64,000 nucleotides of DNA from Chloropicon primus (GCA_023205875.1 CP060763.1:706553-770552), one strand, 5' to 3'. Positions 30,896 to 40,851 are shown, counted from the first letter of the stretch. Program-made: numbers and translations. The notes: generated from the sequence alone by a model not told the origin.

Positions 30896-31553
30896 GGGAT
30901 CCAAGAACCAAAACCAAAAGACCAGCAGACCCGGAGGGATCGCCCCCTCGCCCCTTCCCCTCCCCCGAAACCGAAAGAAGGAAGAAGGATCCTGGAAGGG
31001 ATCGGCCGAATCCTCCTCCTCCTCCTCCTTTTGGAGAAGAAGAAGAATTGCTTTATTCTTATTCCGACTCGAGGAAGACGAGGGCCTCTCTTGTTTGGGT
31101 GTTGGGTGGATTGGATTCAAAAGTCAGTGTTCGGGTGGATTCGTTGGAGACGCAGACCCAGGATCCTGGCTCTCGGGCTCTGTCCAGGAGGAGGCGAGGC
31201 TCCAGCAGGTGACCAGGGGGCACACCAAGACATTACACTGACAGACGACAACACATAACAACACACACACACACACACACACACAACACATACACACACA
31301 TACACAACAACACACACAACAACAAAGACGCCATCCAACAGACGCGGAACTCAAGCGGAACTCGAACGATGGGTATGGGTATGGGATGAGGCGAACTCGC
31401 ATGCAGGCACGATAATCGAGGTTGGTGTTGAAACCTACAATGGCGGCGGTTCGCTGCGCGTCTTTGTAGGCGGAGCGTAGGTAGAGGAAGGCGGCTCGAG
31501 GGAGGCTTGGCCGACCAGGGCTTTGCTCGGCTAGCGCGTTGACCTCGGCGAGC
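30287..31553. promoter_or_regulatory. Long divergent intergenic region before the eight-CNBD gene
   Basis: About 1.27 kb. It holds (TCGTG)n repeats at 30537-30575 and (GTCGC)n at 30661-30688, (GGACGA)n at 30863-30893, and a (CA)n microsatellite at about 31258-31312. All long frames translate to low-complexity sequence. The promoters of both flanking genes lie here. Confidence 0.4.
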
Positions 31554-34500
31554 ATGAGCGGCAAACCAATGAAGCCGTTCCCTCCTTGGGTTGCAGCGGA
31601 CGAGACGATGAGACTGAATGGAGAGGACTCGGACGAGTATGAGCACCAGGCCATCCAGGAGATCGTCCTGGACGAGAGGGAGGAGCTCCTCAAGGAGTGC
31701 CAGCTCATGTCGCCCTACTGGCGAGGCTTCAAGTCCTCGGAGATATCCCTGCTGGCAGATAAGATTGACCTGCTCAAGCTCGGGGAGGGGGAGTACCTCG
31801 CCAGGAACAGGGAGCAGGCCTGCTTCTTCGGGGTGTACCTCAAGGGCCACGCCGAGGTGACCAACGAGAGGAAGCAGAAGATAGGTCAGCTCTCGGCCGG
31901 AGATATTCTTGGAGAATTCACCTTCTTTGGCGGGGGGTTCAGGGGGGCGGACATCGTGACAAGGAGCAGGGAGAACATCGTGGCGATCTTCCCGTTCCAG
32001 GACTTTATCTCTCTCTACATGAACATGCCCAAAATCGCGTCGAAGATCATTTATGTCCTGAATTGGACGGGTTTCAGTAGGATTGTGCAGGGGGCCAACA
32101 AGAAGAACCCAAAGGAGGACATCAAGGTGTCCAAGAAGCAGCAGCCCAAGGAGGAGAGGAAGCAGATTTTGGCCAACGCCATCGAGAAGTCGGTATTCTT
32201 CGAGCGGGACCACATCTCGCTCTCGGGCTCAGCGGCCCTCGACGTCATTCTGCCGTACTGCCTCTTCGAGAGGTACACGCTCCCCGGCCACGAGGTCTTC
32301 AAGGAGAAGCAAAAGTCGAACATCGTTCTGATGACGGTGGCCGGGTCCATGGACGAGGGCGGGCGGGAGATTCCGGTCGGCAACTTCCTGGGCGAGAGCT
32401 CCCTCCTGCAGGACAACATCGAGTGGTCCTTCAGGAGGCAGGAGGCGAGGAACAAGTCCATGGGACATATTATCGGGCTCAGAGTTTCGGACATCCACGA
32501 GCTCATCTCGACGCACGTGCAGATCGGCCTCACCCTTTACGTGAACATCGCCAGGAGCTGGCTGCTCAAGTACAAGAAGGAGGGAACCCAAAAGAGCGAC
32601 TTGAGTGACGAGGAGATGTACACGAAAGGGTATTTCTTTGACATCGGGCACATCGTGCCCACGGAGGGCAAGGTCGAGAAAATGATCGAAGCCGTGCTGG
32701 AGTCCCAGGCCACGGAGAGGGAGAAGGCGGCGAGGCTGGAGAGGGAAAAGATCAGGAAGAAGAGGCAGGTGGGAAGGAGGACGTCCTTGATGGTGGCGGA
32801 CTTGTCCCCGTACAAGAAGGATGACGAGAAAAAGGACGACGAGGATCAAGGGGAAGAACAATCGGTGATGATTCTCAAGGACCTGGACTTCAATGCGGAC
32901 ATGCTGCACAGTTGCTTGTGCTACAGCAGGTACCTCCTCGGGTTCAAGCAGAGGCAGATCGACGTGCTGTCCTCTGTCATGACTTTTGTGAAGGTCAGGA
33001 GCGGGGAGACCATCACTCAGGCTGGGGAGTTTGCGTCGTACGTGGGGTTCATCGTCTCGGGTGGTGCTGAAGGGCAGTCCCCCGAGGGGAAGATTCTGAG
33101 GGAATTGGCGGTGGGCGATGTCATCGGAGAGTTCGAGTTGTTCCTGGGAGGAACCAGGAGTGAAACAATTCTCAGCGCCAGCGACAACACTGTTGTGGCC
33201 TACATGACGTTCAAACAGCTGCTGGAGATCGCTACGAGGCACGCCAAGCTGTGCATCAAGCTCTTGAACAGTCTGCTGAATGCCGCAGTCAGTCGGAGCA
33301 GGCACGAGTCGTACAGCCTGACCGATCCGCCCAAATCGAATATTTCGCAAAAGGACAAAGCAAAGGTCTTGGACTACCACAAGCTGGAAGGCCTTGGAAA
33401 GTTGTTCAAGCCCTTCGTGGACGAGAAGAGGTTCCAGAGTTACCTGGAGAGGGCAACCATGCTGAGGATACCAAAGCGAAGCGCGGGGATGGCGGACCTG
33501 CTCTTGTTGCCAAACTCCGTCTATGTCTCCGAGGGCACGGTCGAAATCAAGATAGCGGGCGTGGACAAAGTGCAGGGGATCACCCAGTCTTTCATACCCG
33601 ACTTCAGGTTGCTGAAATCCGACAGTATCTACCACATCCAAGGTGCGGAGGCTGTTACTCCTTGCACGCTCATACTCTTTGAGCACAAGCTCATCAAAGA
33701 AATGAGGAGAGATTACCCACTCTTGTCCATTGCCTTCCAACTCCACCTGTCCAAGCTCAACCTTGGCAGTGCTGGGTACAAGGTGGAGAGCTCGGGGGCC
33801 GTGACCAAGTCGATGAGGGTCGGGGAGAAGGCGATGACGAAGACGGAGAAGCTTCGGATGGAAAGCATCATGGCCAAGAAAAAGGAGCAGTACAAGGAGG
33901 AGCTGAAGAAGGCGCAAATGAAGAAGAGGCTGAAGAAGAAGAACGCCAGGATACTCAAGAAGAAGCAAACTCTGGGAACGGCCGTGAAGGATGCAGCGAA
34001 ACTGAAAGAGACAGAAAAGCAACTCGCGAATTTGAGGGCCCAGAACGAGCTCTTCAGGTACTTGGACAACATTCAGTTCCACAGCAAGTGCTTCAGGCAG
34101 TTCACCACAGAGGAAATCAAGACGATCGGGTCTGTTATGTCGATGGTACCCTACAAGACGGGGGAAACCATCATCAAGAAAGGAGACGAGTCTTCCTTTG
34201 TTGTGTTCATGCTGGCGGGGAAGGCGAGCATCAACATCAAGAACGACAAGGGGAAGACCGTCAGCAAGATTGACTTGATGGTCGGCGATATTCTTGGCGA
34301 GATGGCCCTGTTTGAAGGCGGCGTCCGATCAGCAGATGTGGTGAGCGCGAGCGATTCTACTGTGGTGGGTCTCTTGGAATTTACCGGCGTTGTGATGTGT
34401 CACTCGCGACATCCCAAGATTGGCTTGAAGCTTATCTCGTGTTTCGTACAAAGCGCCGTGACGAAGCTGAGGTCGTTTTACTTGAAACAAAACAGCAAAC

Positions 34501-37340
34501 CAGAAGTTTACCCCAAGGAGCACAAGCTTGAATGCACGGAAGAGCACATAAACGAATCTGGCATTTTCTCGTCCCTCCTCACACCGGAGGAGGTGGGGGT
34601 ACTCTGCAAGCAGATGTTCTTGGTAAAGTACAAGGCAGGAGAAAAAATCATTGTTCAGGGAACACTGTCGACCATGATATGTATCGTGGTCTCTGGAACA
34701 GTCCTGACCGGTTCAAGCAACAGCGCGGCGAGAATTGAGCACAATAAGGGCTACTTCCTCGGTGCCGACATCATTAGGCCGGAAACCCTGGTACGTTACT
34801 ACTCGGGATACTCGGAGGAAGAATGCACCATAGCAGTAATGGAGTACGACAAGTTCATGAAGCTCAACAAGGAGGTTCCCAAGTTGGCATTCAAGCTTTT
34901 GGCCAGGATGGCGCAGGAGATCGTGTGGATCGAGAACAACATCCTGCGGCAGAAGATTCACGAAGAGGAAGAGAATGAATCTGACATGGAAGGCGCCAAT
35001 CGCTTCAAGGACTGGACGCAGACGGACGCCAATGCAGTCAATGAAACCCTCCTGAACGTCATCGCAGAAGACCCTGATCGGTACGAGTACAAGGATCCGA
35101 TCGAAAATTTGCTGAAAGACTGCCAGAAGAACAGTCGCCACTTCCACGGGTTTGAGGAGGCAGAGATCCAGTACCTGGCGAAGAAGCTGAAGGTCGTCGT
35201 CCTGCAGCTTGATGAATGTATTGTAAAGGGTGGGGACGACGCCTGTTTTGTGTGTTTGATATTGAGGGGCACGGCCAGAGTTCTAGACAAGGGCGAGAAA
35301 ATCGGGGAGTTGGAGTCTGGTGACGTCCTAGGAGAGCTTTCGTTGTTTGACCAATTTTCAAGGGGGGCAGACGTTCTCGTGGACTCTTCCACTTGCATGG
35401 TTGCCATCTTCAATTTCCAAGACCTGAGAGAGATCCACGAGGAAAACCCCATGCTGGGCTTGAAGGTTCTACGCATCTTCACGAACGCAGCTTGCAACAA
35501 GCTCAGGAGGAGGTGCTTGAACAACCTGAAGCCAGAATCTCCCAACATCAGCCCCTGTTCAAACGACAGGCTCTACCTTCTTCTTCACAGGTGCCACAAG
35601 AAAAACAAGGGGCTTGGGGATGAGATGGACATGTCGTCTGTCCAGTACCTCGCGGAAAGGATGTGCCTCCTGGAATTCGAGTCAGGGGACTTGATCTTGC
35701 GTCGTGGCCAGCGAGCGTCTTACATCTTCTTTATCCTCGAAGGTGTGACTGGGGTCCGCATTAATGGCAACATAGTGGCGCGGAGGGTAGCAGGAAATTT
35801 TATCGGGGAGACGGCGTTCTTCCAAGGTTTCAAGGAGGATGGATCCGAGCGAGATTACTCTGAACGTACAGCGGATGTCGTTGCCGAAGGGAAAGTGCTG
35901 ATAGCGGCAGTGTCTTACAGGCAATTGAAAGAGCTGAATGAGAGGCACCCACTTGTTGCTCTGCTCCTCTTCAGCAGGATAGGAGAGCTGCAGGTCCAGC
36001 TGTTGCGTGGCCAGACAACCGTCAAGAGCGAAGGGAGCGACTCCGACTCTGATTCTGACCTCGAAGAGGAAGAGGTATTAGAAAAGGAGGAGGAAGCTCC
36101 ATCAGCGAAAGCGAAGACCCCGGCACCCCCGGGGAAACGAAGATCGAGCTCCAAAGCTCCAGCCCTCGGAGAGATTCGAGAGGAGGAGGAGGAGGACGAG
36201 GGCGAGGGCGTGATGTTGGAAGAAAGGGCCGAGAAGATCAAAACGTTGAGAAGCAAGATGAAAGAAAGGAAAGTTGCCGAGATGGCAATGAAGTGGCACA
36301 CTATCACAAAGGAGAGCAATTCCCTCGTCACGCCCGCAAATGGAATCTCCGGTGGAGACATTGACGAGGTCGTTTCCAGGCGAATTGATGCAGTGATTGC
36401 TCGAAGGCAATCGATAAGGGACCAGGCAAGAAGGCAGAGCATGATGTCGAGGAGCTCAATCGTGTCCATACAGCCAGAGGCTCAACAGGAGAAGGAGAAT
36501 GGCGTCGGGGGCAAGAAGCTTGTTTTTGCCGCGAGCGAACTTTCTGAGATGGTCATGCGCTGCAAGTCGTTGCTGGACCTGGACATGACAGAATTCGCGG
36601 ATCCTTCAAAGGAAGAAGTGCTGACGATCTTCGAGGAGGTGATGCCCAAAATGGGGATGATTGAAGAGGAAAGGAAGGACATTATTGTCACCACGTTCAA
36701 GTACGAGAGCAAAATCAGAAAGCTGGAAACGGAGAACGTGTTGCTCAAGGAGGAGATGGATGTGAAGGAGACAGACCTTTCGAATATTTACACCCAGCCC
36801 CACGTGCTGGATTTTTTTGAGAAGAGGTTGGAGAGACTCCAAAAAAGCCTTGGGGACAAGGTGAGGGACTGGCAGGAAGAGAAGGAGAGGGCGGACACGC
36901 TGTCAGAGCTGCTGAACAACACGAGGTCAGAGCTCCGAGGCAGGGAGGAGACCGTCAAAAACTTGAAAGAGGAGCTGCAACGGTTGAACGAGGCCTTTGG
37001 GAGCATGACCAAGAAGGAAGGCCCCCGAGCAGAGAGGGTTCCGAGGCACATCGAAACGCTGCGCAGGTCAAGGTCTCAGTCCCCTAGCAAAAGGCAGTTG
37101 TTCTCTCCCAGCAAGGGAGACCTCAATGGTGGAAGGAGCGCGAACGATTTCCACCCATCTCTGAGCCAGCGCTTGCTCCTGTCTCGCCAGAGGGCTGCGA
37201 CGGCTCAGCTCACACCTGTGACCAAGAACAAGTCGTACGGCAATCTCAATGACAGGCCGAGCACGCAGTACTCTGTTCAATATTCTGCGGACCTTCTTGA
37301 CGTCAGATCGTCCCCGCACCTTTCCTTTGACAAACTTTAA
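31554..37340 (+). CDS. Giant protein with eight tandem cyclic-nucleotide-binding-like domains
   Basis: A 1928-residue, single-exon protein. The first ATG is at 31554; the open frame five codons earlier starts with TTG. Eight CNBD-like beta-barrels can be traced. Their phosphate-binding cassettes or equivalents lie near residues 117, 277, 522, 675, 912, 1066, 1257 and 1415. Cassettes 1, 3, 5, 7 and 8 keep the GE...R core (e.g. GDILGEMALFEGGVRSADV in domain 5), though domain 3 has Glu (RSE) where the others have Ala after the Arg; domains 2, 4 and 6 are degenerate. There are no membrane helices and no kinase, cyclase or GEF domain. After the barrels come an acidic stretch (about 1495-1560), a coiled coil (about 1620-1810) and a Ser/Arg-rich tail. 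It is best described as a soluble cNMP-sensing scaffold; ligand and partners are unknown. Confidence 0.88.
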   Translation: MSGKPMKPFPPWVAADETMRLNGEDSDEYEHQAIQEIVLDEREELLKECQLMSPYWRGFKSSEISLLADKIDLLKLGEGEYLARNREQACFFGVYLKGHAEVTNERKQKIGQLSAGDILGEFTFFGGGFRGADIVTRSRENIVAIFPFQDFISLYMNMPKIASKIIYVLNWTGFSRIVQGANKKNPKEDIKVSKKQQPKEERKQILANAIEKSVFFERDHISLSGSAALDVILPYCLFERYTLPGHEVFKEKQKSNIVLMTVAGSMDEGGREIPVGNFLGESSLLQDNIEWSFRRQEARNKSMGHIIGLRVSDIHELISTHVQIGLTLYVNIARSWLLKYKKEGTQKSDLSDEEMYTKGYFFDIGHIVPTEGKVEKMIEAVLESQATEREKAARLEREKIRKKRQVGRRTSLMVADLSPYKKDDEKKDDEDQGEEQSVMILKDLDFNADMLHSCLCYSRYLLGFKQRQIDVLSSVMTFVKVRSGETITQAGEFASYVGFIVSGGAEGQSPEGKILRELAVGDVIGEFELFLGGTRSETILSASDNTVVAYMTFKQLLEIATRHAKLCIKLLNSLLNAAVSRSRHESYSLTDPPKSNISQKDKAKVLDYHKLEGLGKLFKPFVDEKRFQSYLERATMLRIPKRSAGMADLLLLPNSVYVSEGTVEIKIAGVDKVQGITQSFIPDFRLLKSDSIYHIQGAEAVTPCTLILFEHKLIKEMRRDYPLLSIAFQLHLSKLNLGSAGYKVESSGAVTKSMRVGEKAMTKTEKLRMESIMAKKKEQYKEELKKAQMKKRLKKKNARILKKKQTLGTAVKDAAKLKETEKQLANLRAQNELFRYLDNIQFHSKCFRQFTTEEIKTIGSVMSMVPYKTGETIIKKGDESSFVVFMLAGKASINIKNDKGKTVSKIDLMVGDILGEMALFEGGVRSADVVSASDSTVVGLLEFTGVVMCHSRHPKIGLKLISCFVQSAVTKLRSFYLKQNSKPEVYPKEHKLECTEEHINESGIFSSLLTPEEVGVLCKQMFLVKYKAGEKIIVQGTLSTMICIVVSGTVLTGSSNSAARIEHNKGYFLGADIIRPETLVRYYSGYSEEECTIAVMEYDKFMKLNKEVPKLAFKLLARMAQEIVWIENNILRQKIHEEEENESDMEGANRFKDWTQTDANAVNETLLNVIAEDPDRYEYKDPIENLLKDCQKNSRHFHGFEEAEIQYLAKKLKVVVLQLDECIVKGGDDACFVCLILRGTARVLDKGEKIGELESGDVLGELSLFDQFSRGADVLVDSSTCMVAIFNFQDLREIHEENPMLGLKVLRIFTNAACNKLRRRCLNNLKPESPNISPCSNDRLYLLLHRCHKKNKGLGDEMDMSSVQYLAERMCLLEFESGDLILRRGQRASYIFFILEGVTGVRINGNIVARRVAGNFIGETAFFQGFKEDGSERDYSERTADVVAEGKVLIAAVSYRQLKELNERHPLVALLLFSRIGELQVQLLRGQTTVKSEGSDSDSDSDLEEEEVLEKEEEAPSAKAKTPAPPGKRRSSSKAPALGEIREEEEEDEGEGVMLEERAEKIKTLRSKMKERKVAEMAMKWHTITKESNSLVTPANGISGGDIDEVVSRRIDAVIARRQSIRDQARRQSMMSRSSIVSIQPEAQQEKENGVGGKKLVFAASELSEMVMRCKSLLDLDMTEFADPSKEEVLTIFEEVMPKMGMIEEERKDIIVTTFKYESKIRKLETENVLLKEEMDVKETDLSNIYTQPHVLDFFEKRLERLQKSLGDKVRDWQEEKERADTLSELLNNTRSELRGREETVKNLKEELQRLNEAFGSMTKKEGPRAERVPRHIETLRRSRSQSPSKRQLFSPSKGDLNGGRSANDFHPSLSQRLLLSRQRAATAQLTPVTKNKSYGNLNDRPSTQYSVQYSADLLDVRSSPHLSFDKL

Positions 37341-37394
37341 TAACAGTAATTGTATTTTACACACTACACGTACGTTACAACTTTCAAGCCTCCC

Positions 37395-38816
37395 CTACGC
37401 CTCGTCTTGCTCGCCTTGTCCTCCCGCTCCCTGCGCTTGGACAGCGCTCGAGTCCTTGGGATGGTCCGAGGGAGCGATGTAAATCATGTGGGAACGCTTG
37501 CTGTTTGGGTTTCTTATCATCGTGATTCCCTCGAAAGACCCTCTCGGCGGATACTGGAGCTCAAAGTAAGTTTGCAAAATTTCTTCCTCTTCTTCCTGTG
37601 TCCCATAGTACAAGACCAGGTCTTGCTCACCCGCGAGGTCATTGATATTATCCTTGCTGTCAACGGTTCTGCTCTTGCGCACCTTTTCCCACATATCGAG
37701 TTTAAAACGATCGAGTTCCAAGTAAGAAAGGTCTTCTTCCGCAAAGGGCACGTAAACGGAGTTGCTCACTATTCTTTCTATGCCCATCTCGAAGAAATCG
37801 TCCGGATTCGAGGTCCCTCTCTCCCCAAAGTTATGGTTCCGGCTGACCTCGGGGACAATGGTCTGGCGACCCTGCCTCTGCTTGTCTTGCCTCATGTAGT
37901 CGTCCCAGAACGCTGCAGGCCAGCCCGCCTTTAGCTCGTCCCAGAGCCCCCTGGTGAGCATCCATCCGAGTCCTCCGAAGAAATCCGTGCGTCTCAAAGC
38001 ACGGGGATCGCTGGCGTAGCTTCCATAACCATTGTCGTTCCAGGAGCTGACGGCGTAAAGGGAAGGGTCCTTATCCAGCAGACGTGCCGTGCCTTCGAAG
38101 AACTGAAAGAAATCCACAGAGACTTCCATGTCGTCCTCCACTATGATTGCTTTTGGGTGCTTCATGCAGTCGAAGATCTGTCCCAGCGCCCACTTGTAGT
38201 GGGCGGACAGGTAGTAGTAGCCCCTCAAGCGAGGCTTCACCCCCTCCAGCCCCCCTTCCTCCCCCCGGGGATGCACGAGGTGACCCGCGACGAGCGAAGG
38301 GAAGGACTCGATCACTTTGCTCACGTCTGCGTTGTCTCCGTCCTGAGATACGAAGACGGGGAACTTTCTGGACACGCTCCTCGCCTTTAGGCGCTCTCGT
38401 ATCGCCCCTAGAGTGGTGTTGAGATATCTTGGCCGGTTGTAGCTGAGGACGAGAACCGCTGCCACCTGTCCCCGTCCCTCCACGAATGTCTCTTGAGAAG
38501 GCGAGCAGAACGAGGAGTTCAGAAGACCAGTGGCAACGCGGTCCACCCCCGCACTCGCGGTGCTCCCAAACGCACCCACCGCCCCGACCTCCTCTGTCTT
38601 GTGCCACGCTTCTGTCTCGACCACAAGTCCACCCTCCTTCTTCGCTCTGTCGCTGTCCGCGCCTGTCTGTTGCAATCTCAAAGTCACGTCCGTCCGAAGC
38701 GACATGGACGAGAGCAGGGCGTGCACGAGGCACAGGGTAAGGACCGAGCAAACCATCGCCTCCACACTCACCCGCCACCTTGCCCTCGTTGTCCTTTGGG
38801 CCCTCAGCACCACCAT
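37395..38816 (-). CDS. MGAT1: Alpha-1,3-mannosyl-glycoprotein beta-1,2-N-acetylglucosaminyltransferase (GnT-I, GT13)
   Basis: A 473-residue type II Golgi membrane protein. A short basic tail precedes the anchor helix (about residues 20-40, VCSVLTLCLVHALLSSM). The catalytic domain begins with AAVLVLSYNRPRYLNTTLGA. The metal-binding EDD motif lies in AIIVEDDMEVSVDFFQFF (about residue 215), followed by DPSLYAVSSWNDNG, FGGLGWMLTR and WDDYMR, the conserved order of GnT-I. It starts complex N-glycan synthesis by adding GlcNAc to Man5 glycans. It is convergent with the CNBD gene, the stop codons only about 54 bp apart. Confidence 0.94.
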   Translation of the reverse strand: MVVLRAQRTTRARWRVSVEAMVCSVLTLCLVHALLSSMSLRTDVTLRLQQTGADSDRAKKEGGLVVETEAWHKTEEVGAVGAFGSTASAGVDRVATGLLNSSFCSPSQETFVEGRGQVAAVLVLSYNRPRYLNTTLGAIRERLKARSVSRKFPVFVSQDGDNADVSKVIESFPSLVAGHLVHPRGEEGGLEGVKPRLRGYYYLSAHYKWALGQIFDCMKHPKAIIVEDDMEVSVDFFQFFEGTARLLDKDPSLYAVSSWNDNGYGSYASDPRALRRTDFFGGLGWMLTRGLWDELKAGWPAAFWDDYMRQDKQRQGRQTIVPEVSRNHNFGERGTSNPDDFFEMGIERIVSNSVYVPFAEEDLSYLELDRFKLDMWEKVRKSRTVDSKDNINDLAGEQDLVLYYGTQEEEEEILQTYFELQYPPRGSFEGITMIRNPNSKRSHMIYIAPSDHPKDSSAVQAQGAGGQGEQDEA

Positions 38817-39104
38817 AATCTCATCTCATCTCTCTCTAGGCAGAGCAGAGCAGAGCAGAGCAGAGCAGAACACAATGCGGCTCCCTCCAGCAAGACGAAT
38901 CTATGTCCTTGGCCTTCATCGTCCCCTCGTGAACTTTCCTGTGTTCCCCCTCGCCTCCTCCTCCTCATCATCTTGTTCTTGTGTTGTCCCCCTCCTGTCC
39001 TGTCTTGTCCCGTTCTTGCCTTCCCACCGCTCCTGGTCCTGGTCCTGGCTTGAGTCCAAAGATGGCGCCTTGGCCCTGCCTCCAGGTTTCTCTCTCTCTC
39101 TCTC

Positions 39105-39137
<33 letters not shown>

Positions 39138-39371
39138 CAGGGGACTGCAAATCAGTCCCGTGCCGGCGTTCTTGCCCCCCTCGTTTCCTGTCTTGCCTTC
39201 CCACCGCTCCTGGTCCTGGTCCTGGCTTGAGTCCAAAGATGGCGCCTTGGCTTGCAGGGTTTGGCTCCTTCCCTTCCCTTTCCCTTCACTTTGGCGGAGG
39301 CGAGGGGAGGGGAGGAAGGCGACGAGAGAGGCGAGGACGAGGGAGGAGGGAGGAGGGAGGAGGGTTTCAGG
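38817..39371. promoter_or_regulatory. Divergent region between GnT-I and CARNMT1-like genes, with a 61 bp duplication
   Basis: About 555 bp between two outward-facing ATGs. It contains (AGAGC)n at 38842-38867, a (TG)n run at about 39108-39135, an exact 61 bp direct duplication (separate entry), and purine repeats just before the CARNMT1-like ATG. No gene is evident. Confidence 0.4.
39014..39251. repeat. Exact 61 bp direct duplication
   Basis: Positions 39014-39074 and 39191-39251 are identical by eye over 61 bp, 177 bp apart, and include CTCCTGGTCCTGGTCCTGGC and AAGATGGCGCCTTGG. It is non-coding and lies in the promoter region of the CARNMT1-like gene. Confidence 0.92.
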
Positions 39372-40523
39372 ATGGACGCGCAGGAGGAGGAGCGACACGC
39401 GGCGGAGAACATACTCCGTGCGTTTCGTAACTACGACAAGGAGGGACTCTTGGACGTCTTGCGTTGGGAACACAACTACAACAAGCTCTCGTCCACACAC
39501 CAGAGACTCATGCGGAGTCTGCAAGAGGTTCACGGGAAGGCGAGGGAGTGTCTGAAGAGGAACCAGGATTTCTTCGATAAGCTGGTCGCGGCGGTGGACG
39601 AGGACAACGGGAACGAGTCCTCTCCCCTGCGGGAGAGCCAGGAGACGAGCACCTCGGGGAGGAGGGGATCCAACGACTTGAGCTCGAGGAAGGAAAAGGA
39701 GGGGGAAAGGGTGAGCGCGCTGGACGTGGAGAAGGTGAGGTACGTGCTGAAGGATCTGGTGAGGGAGTGGAGCGCAGAGGGAGCCATCGAGAGGGCCCAG
39801 AGCTACGACAAAATAACTGGGATCTTGTGCGAGCTCTTCCCGGTGAGGGGACCGGGCCACAGGCCCAAGGTGCTGGTTCCCGGCTGCGGCTTGGGGAGGC
39901 TGGTCCTCGAGATCGCCTCCAGGGGCTTCGTGGTCGAGGGAAACGAGTTCTCCTACTACATGCTCTTCACCTCCGCTTTTGTGATGAACTACGCGGAGAG
40001 GAAGGACCAGTGGGAGATATTCCCGTACTTGCTGAACTCGTGCAACAACAGGACCCACGGGGACCAGCTGAGGCGGGTGAGGATCCCCGACGTCTGCGCG
40101 AACGACTTTGCTTCCACGATCGTGGACCCGAACCAGATGTCCATCTGCGGCGGCGACTTCGTGGAGGTGTACGGCCGGGAGGAGCACAAGGGAAAGTGGG
40201 ACAGCGTCGTGACCTGCTTCTTCCTGGACACCGCGCACAACTTCATCGATTACGTCGAGGTGATTCGGCACTGCCTCAAGGACGGCGGCGTCTGGATCAA
40301 CCTCGGCCCGCTTCTGTGGCACTGGGCGGACCACACCTACTTGGGTCCCAACGAGCTCAGCCTGGAGGTCCCGTGGGAGGACGTGGAGAGGGTCATCGAG
40401 GAGGAGTACGGGTTCCAGAGAGAGAGGCAGGAGATGGCCAAGTGCAACTACACCAACAACATGAAGTCCATGATGCAGACGGTCTTCTTCTGCAACTTGA
40501 GCGTGTACAAGAAGGCCAGCTAA
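39372..40523 (+). CDS. CARNMT1: Carnosine N-methyltransferase-like (CARNMT1, N2227 family)
   Basis: A 383-residue SAM-dependent methyltransferase. The start ATG 39372 leads into the conserved N-terminal helix region (HAAENILRAFRNY, LSSTHQRLM). The SAM-binding glycine motif is VLVPGCGLGRLVLEIASRG (about residues 167-185), followed by GNEFSYYMLFTSAFV, FPYLLNSCNNRTHGDQLRRV, CFFLDTAHNFIDYVEVI, WINLGPLLWHWAD and a C-terminal YTNNMKSMMQTVFFC, all in family order. Human CARNMT1 methylates carnosine and some protein His residues. In a unicellular alga the substrate may be protein His rather than carnosine; that is inference. Confidence 0.93.
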   Translation: MDAQEEERHAAENILRAFRNYDKEGLLDVLRWEHNYNKLSSTHQRLMRSLQEVHGKARECLKRNQDFFDKLVAAVDEDNGNESSPLRESQETSTSGRRGSNDLSSRKEKEGERVSALDVEKVRYVLKDLVREWSAEGAIERAQSYDKITGILCELFPVRGPGHRPKVLVPGCGLGRLVLEIASRGFVVEGNEFSYYMLFTSAFVMNYAERKDQWEIFPYLLNSCNNRTHGDQLRRVRIPDVCANDFASTIVDPNQMSICGGDFVEVYGREEHKGKWDSVVTCFFLDTAHNFIDYVEVIRHCLKDGGVWINLGPLLWHWADHTYLGPNELSLEVPWEDVERVIEEEYGFQRERQEMAKCNYTNNMKSMMQTVFFCNLSVYKKAS

Positions 40524-40851
40524 CGGCAGACCAGCGGTGCGCGGCGGGCCAAGTGAAGCAACGACGCCCCCTCCTTCCTCGGTTCCTTGTTCGTGCCCTG
40601 TTGTTTTGTTTTGGTCCAATATAACTTATTCATTGCATTGCATCGCATCGCGACGATTGATGAGGATGATGTTGTCCTCCTGTTGCCGTTTTCGTTTTCT
40701 TGTCCTCGTCTTCGCCCAGCCCCCTCCTGGAGAGCTCATCCAATCCAATTGGGCGCGAAAAAGAGTCAGGATCAAAAATCCATCGTCCCGCTCGAGTCGA
40801 GTGAGACGAGACGAGACTCTTCCGACCGACGAGGTAGGTAGCGTGTTTTCC
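40524..40851. other. Tandem-gene spacer upstream of the GHKL ATPase gene
   Basis: About 330 bp between two + strand genes. It includes CATTGCATTGCATCGCATCG at 40631-40650 and alternating GAG/GAC sequence near 40795-40815. In-frame ATGs at 40660-40669 could extend the downstream protein by 64 residues. Confidence 0.35.

Noticed and set aside
30479-31212. Open frames on both strands in the 30.3-31.5 kb spacer
   Set aside because: All are repeats of (TCGTG)n, (GGACGA)n or (CA)n translated in different frames; no family resemblance.
31539-31553. Upstream start for the eight-CNBD protein
   Set aside because: The codon at 31539 is TTG; the first ATG is at 31554, so five residues were removed.
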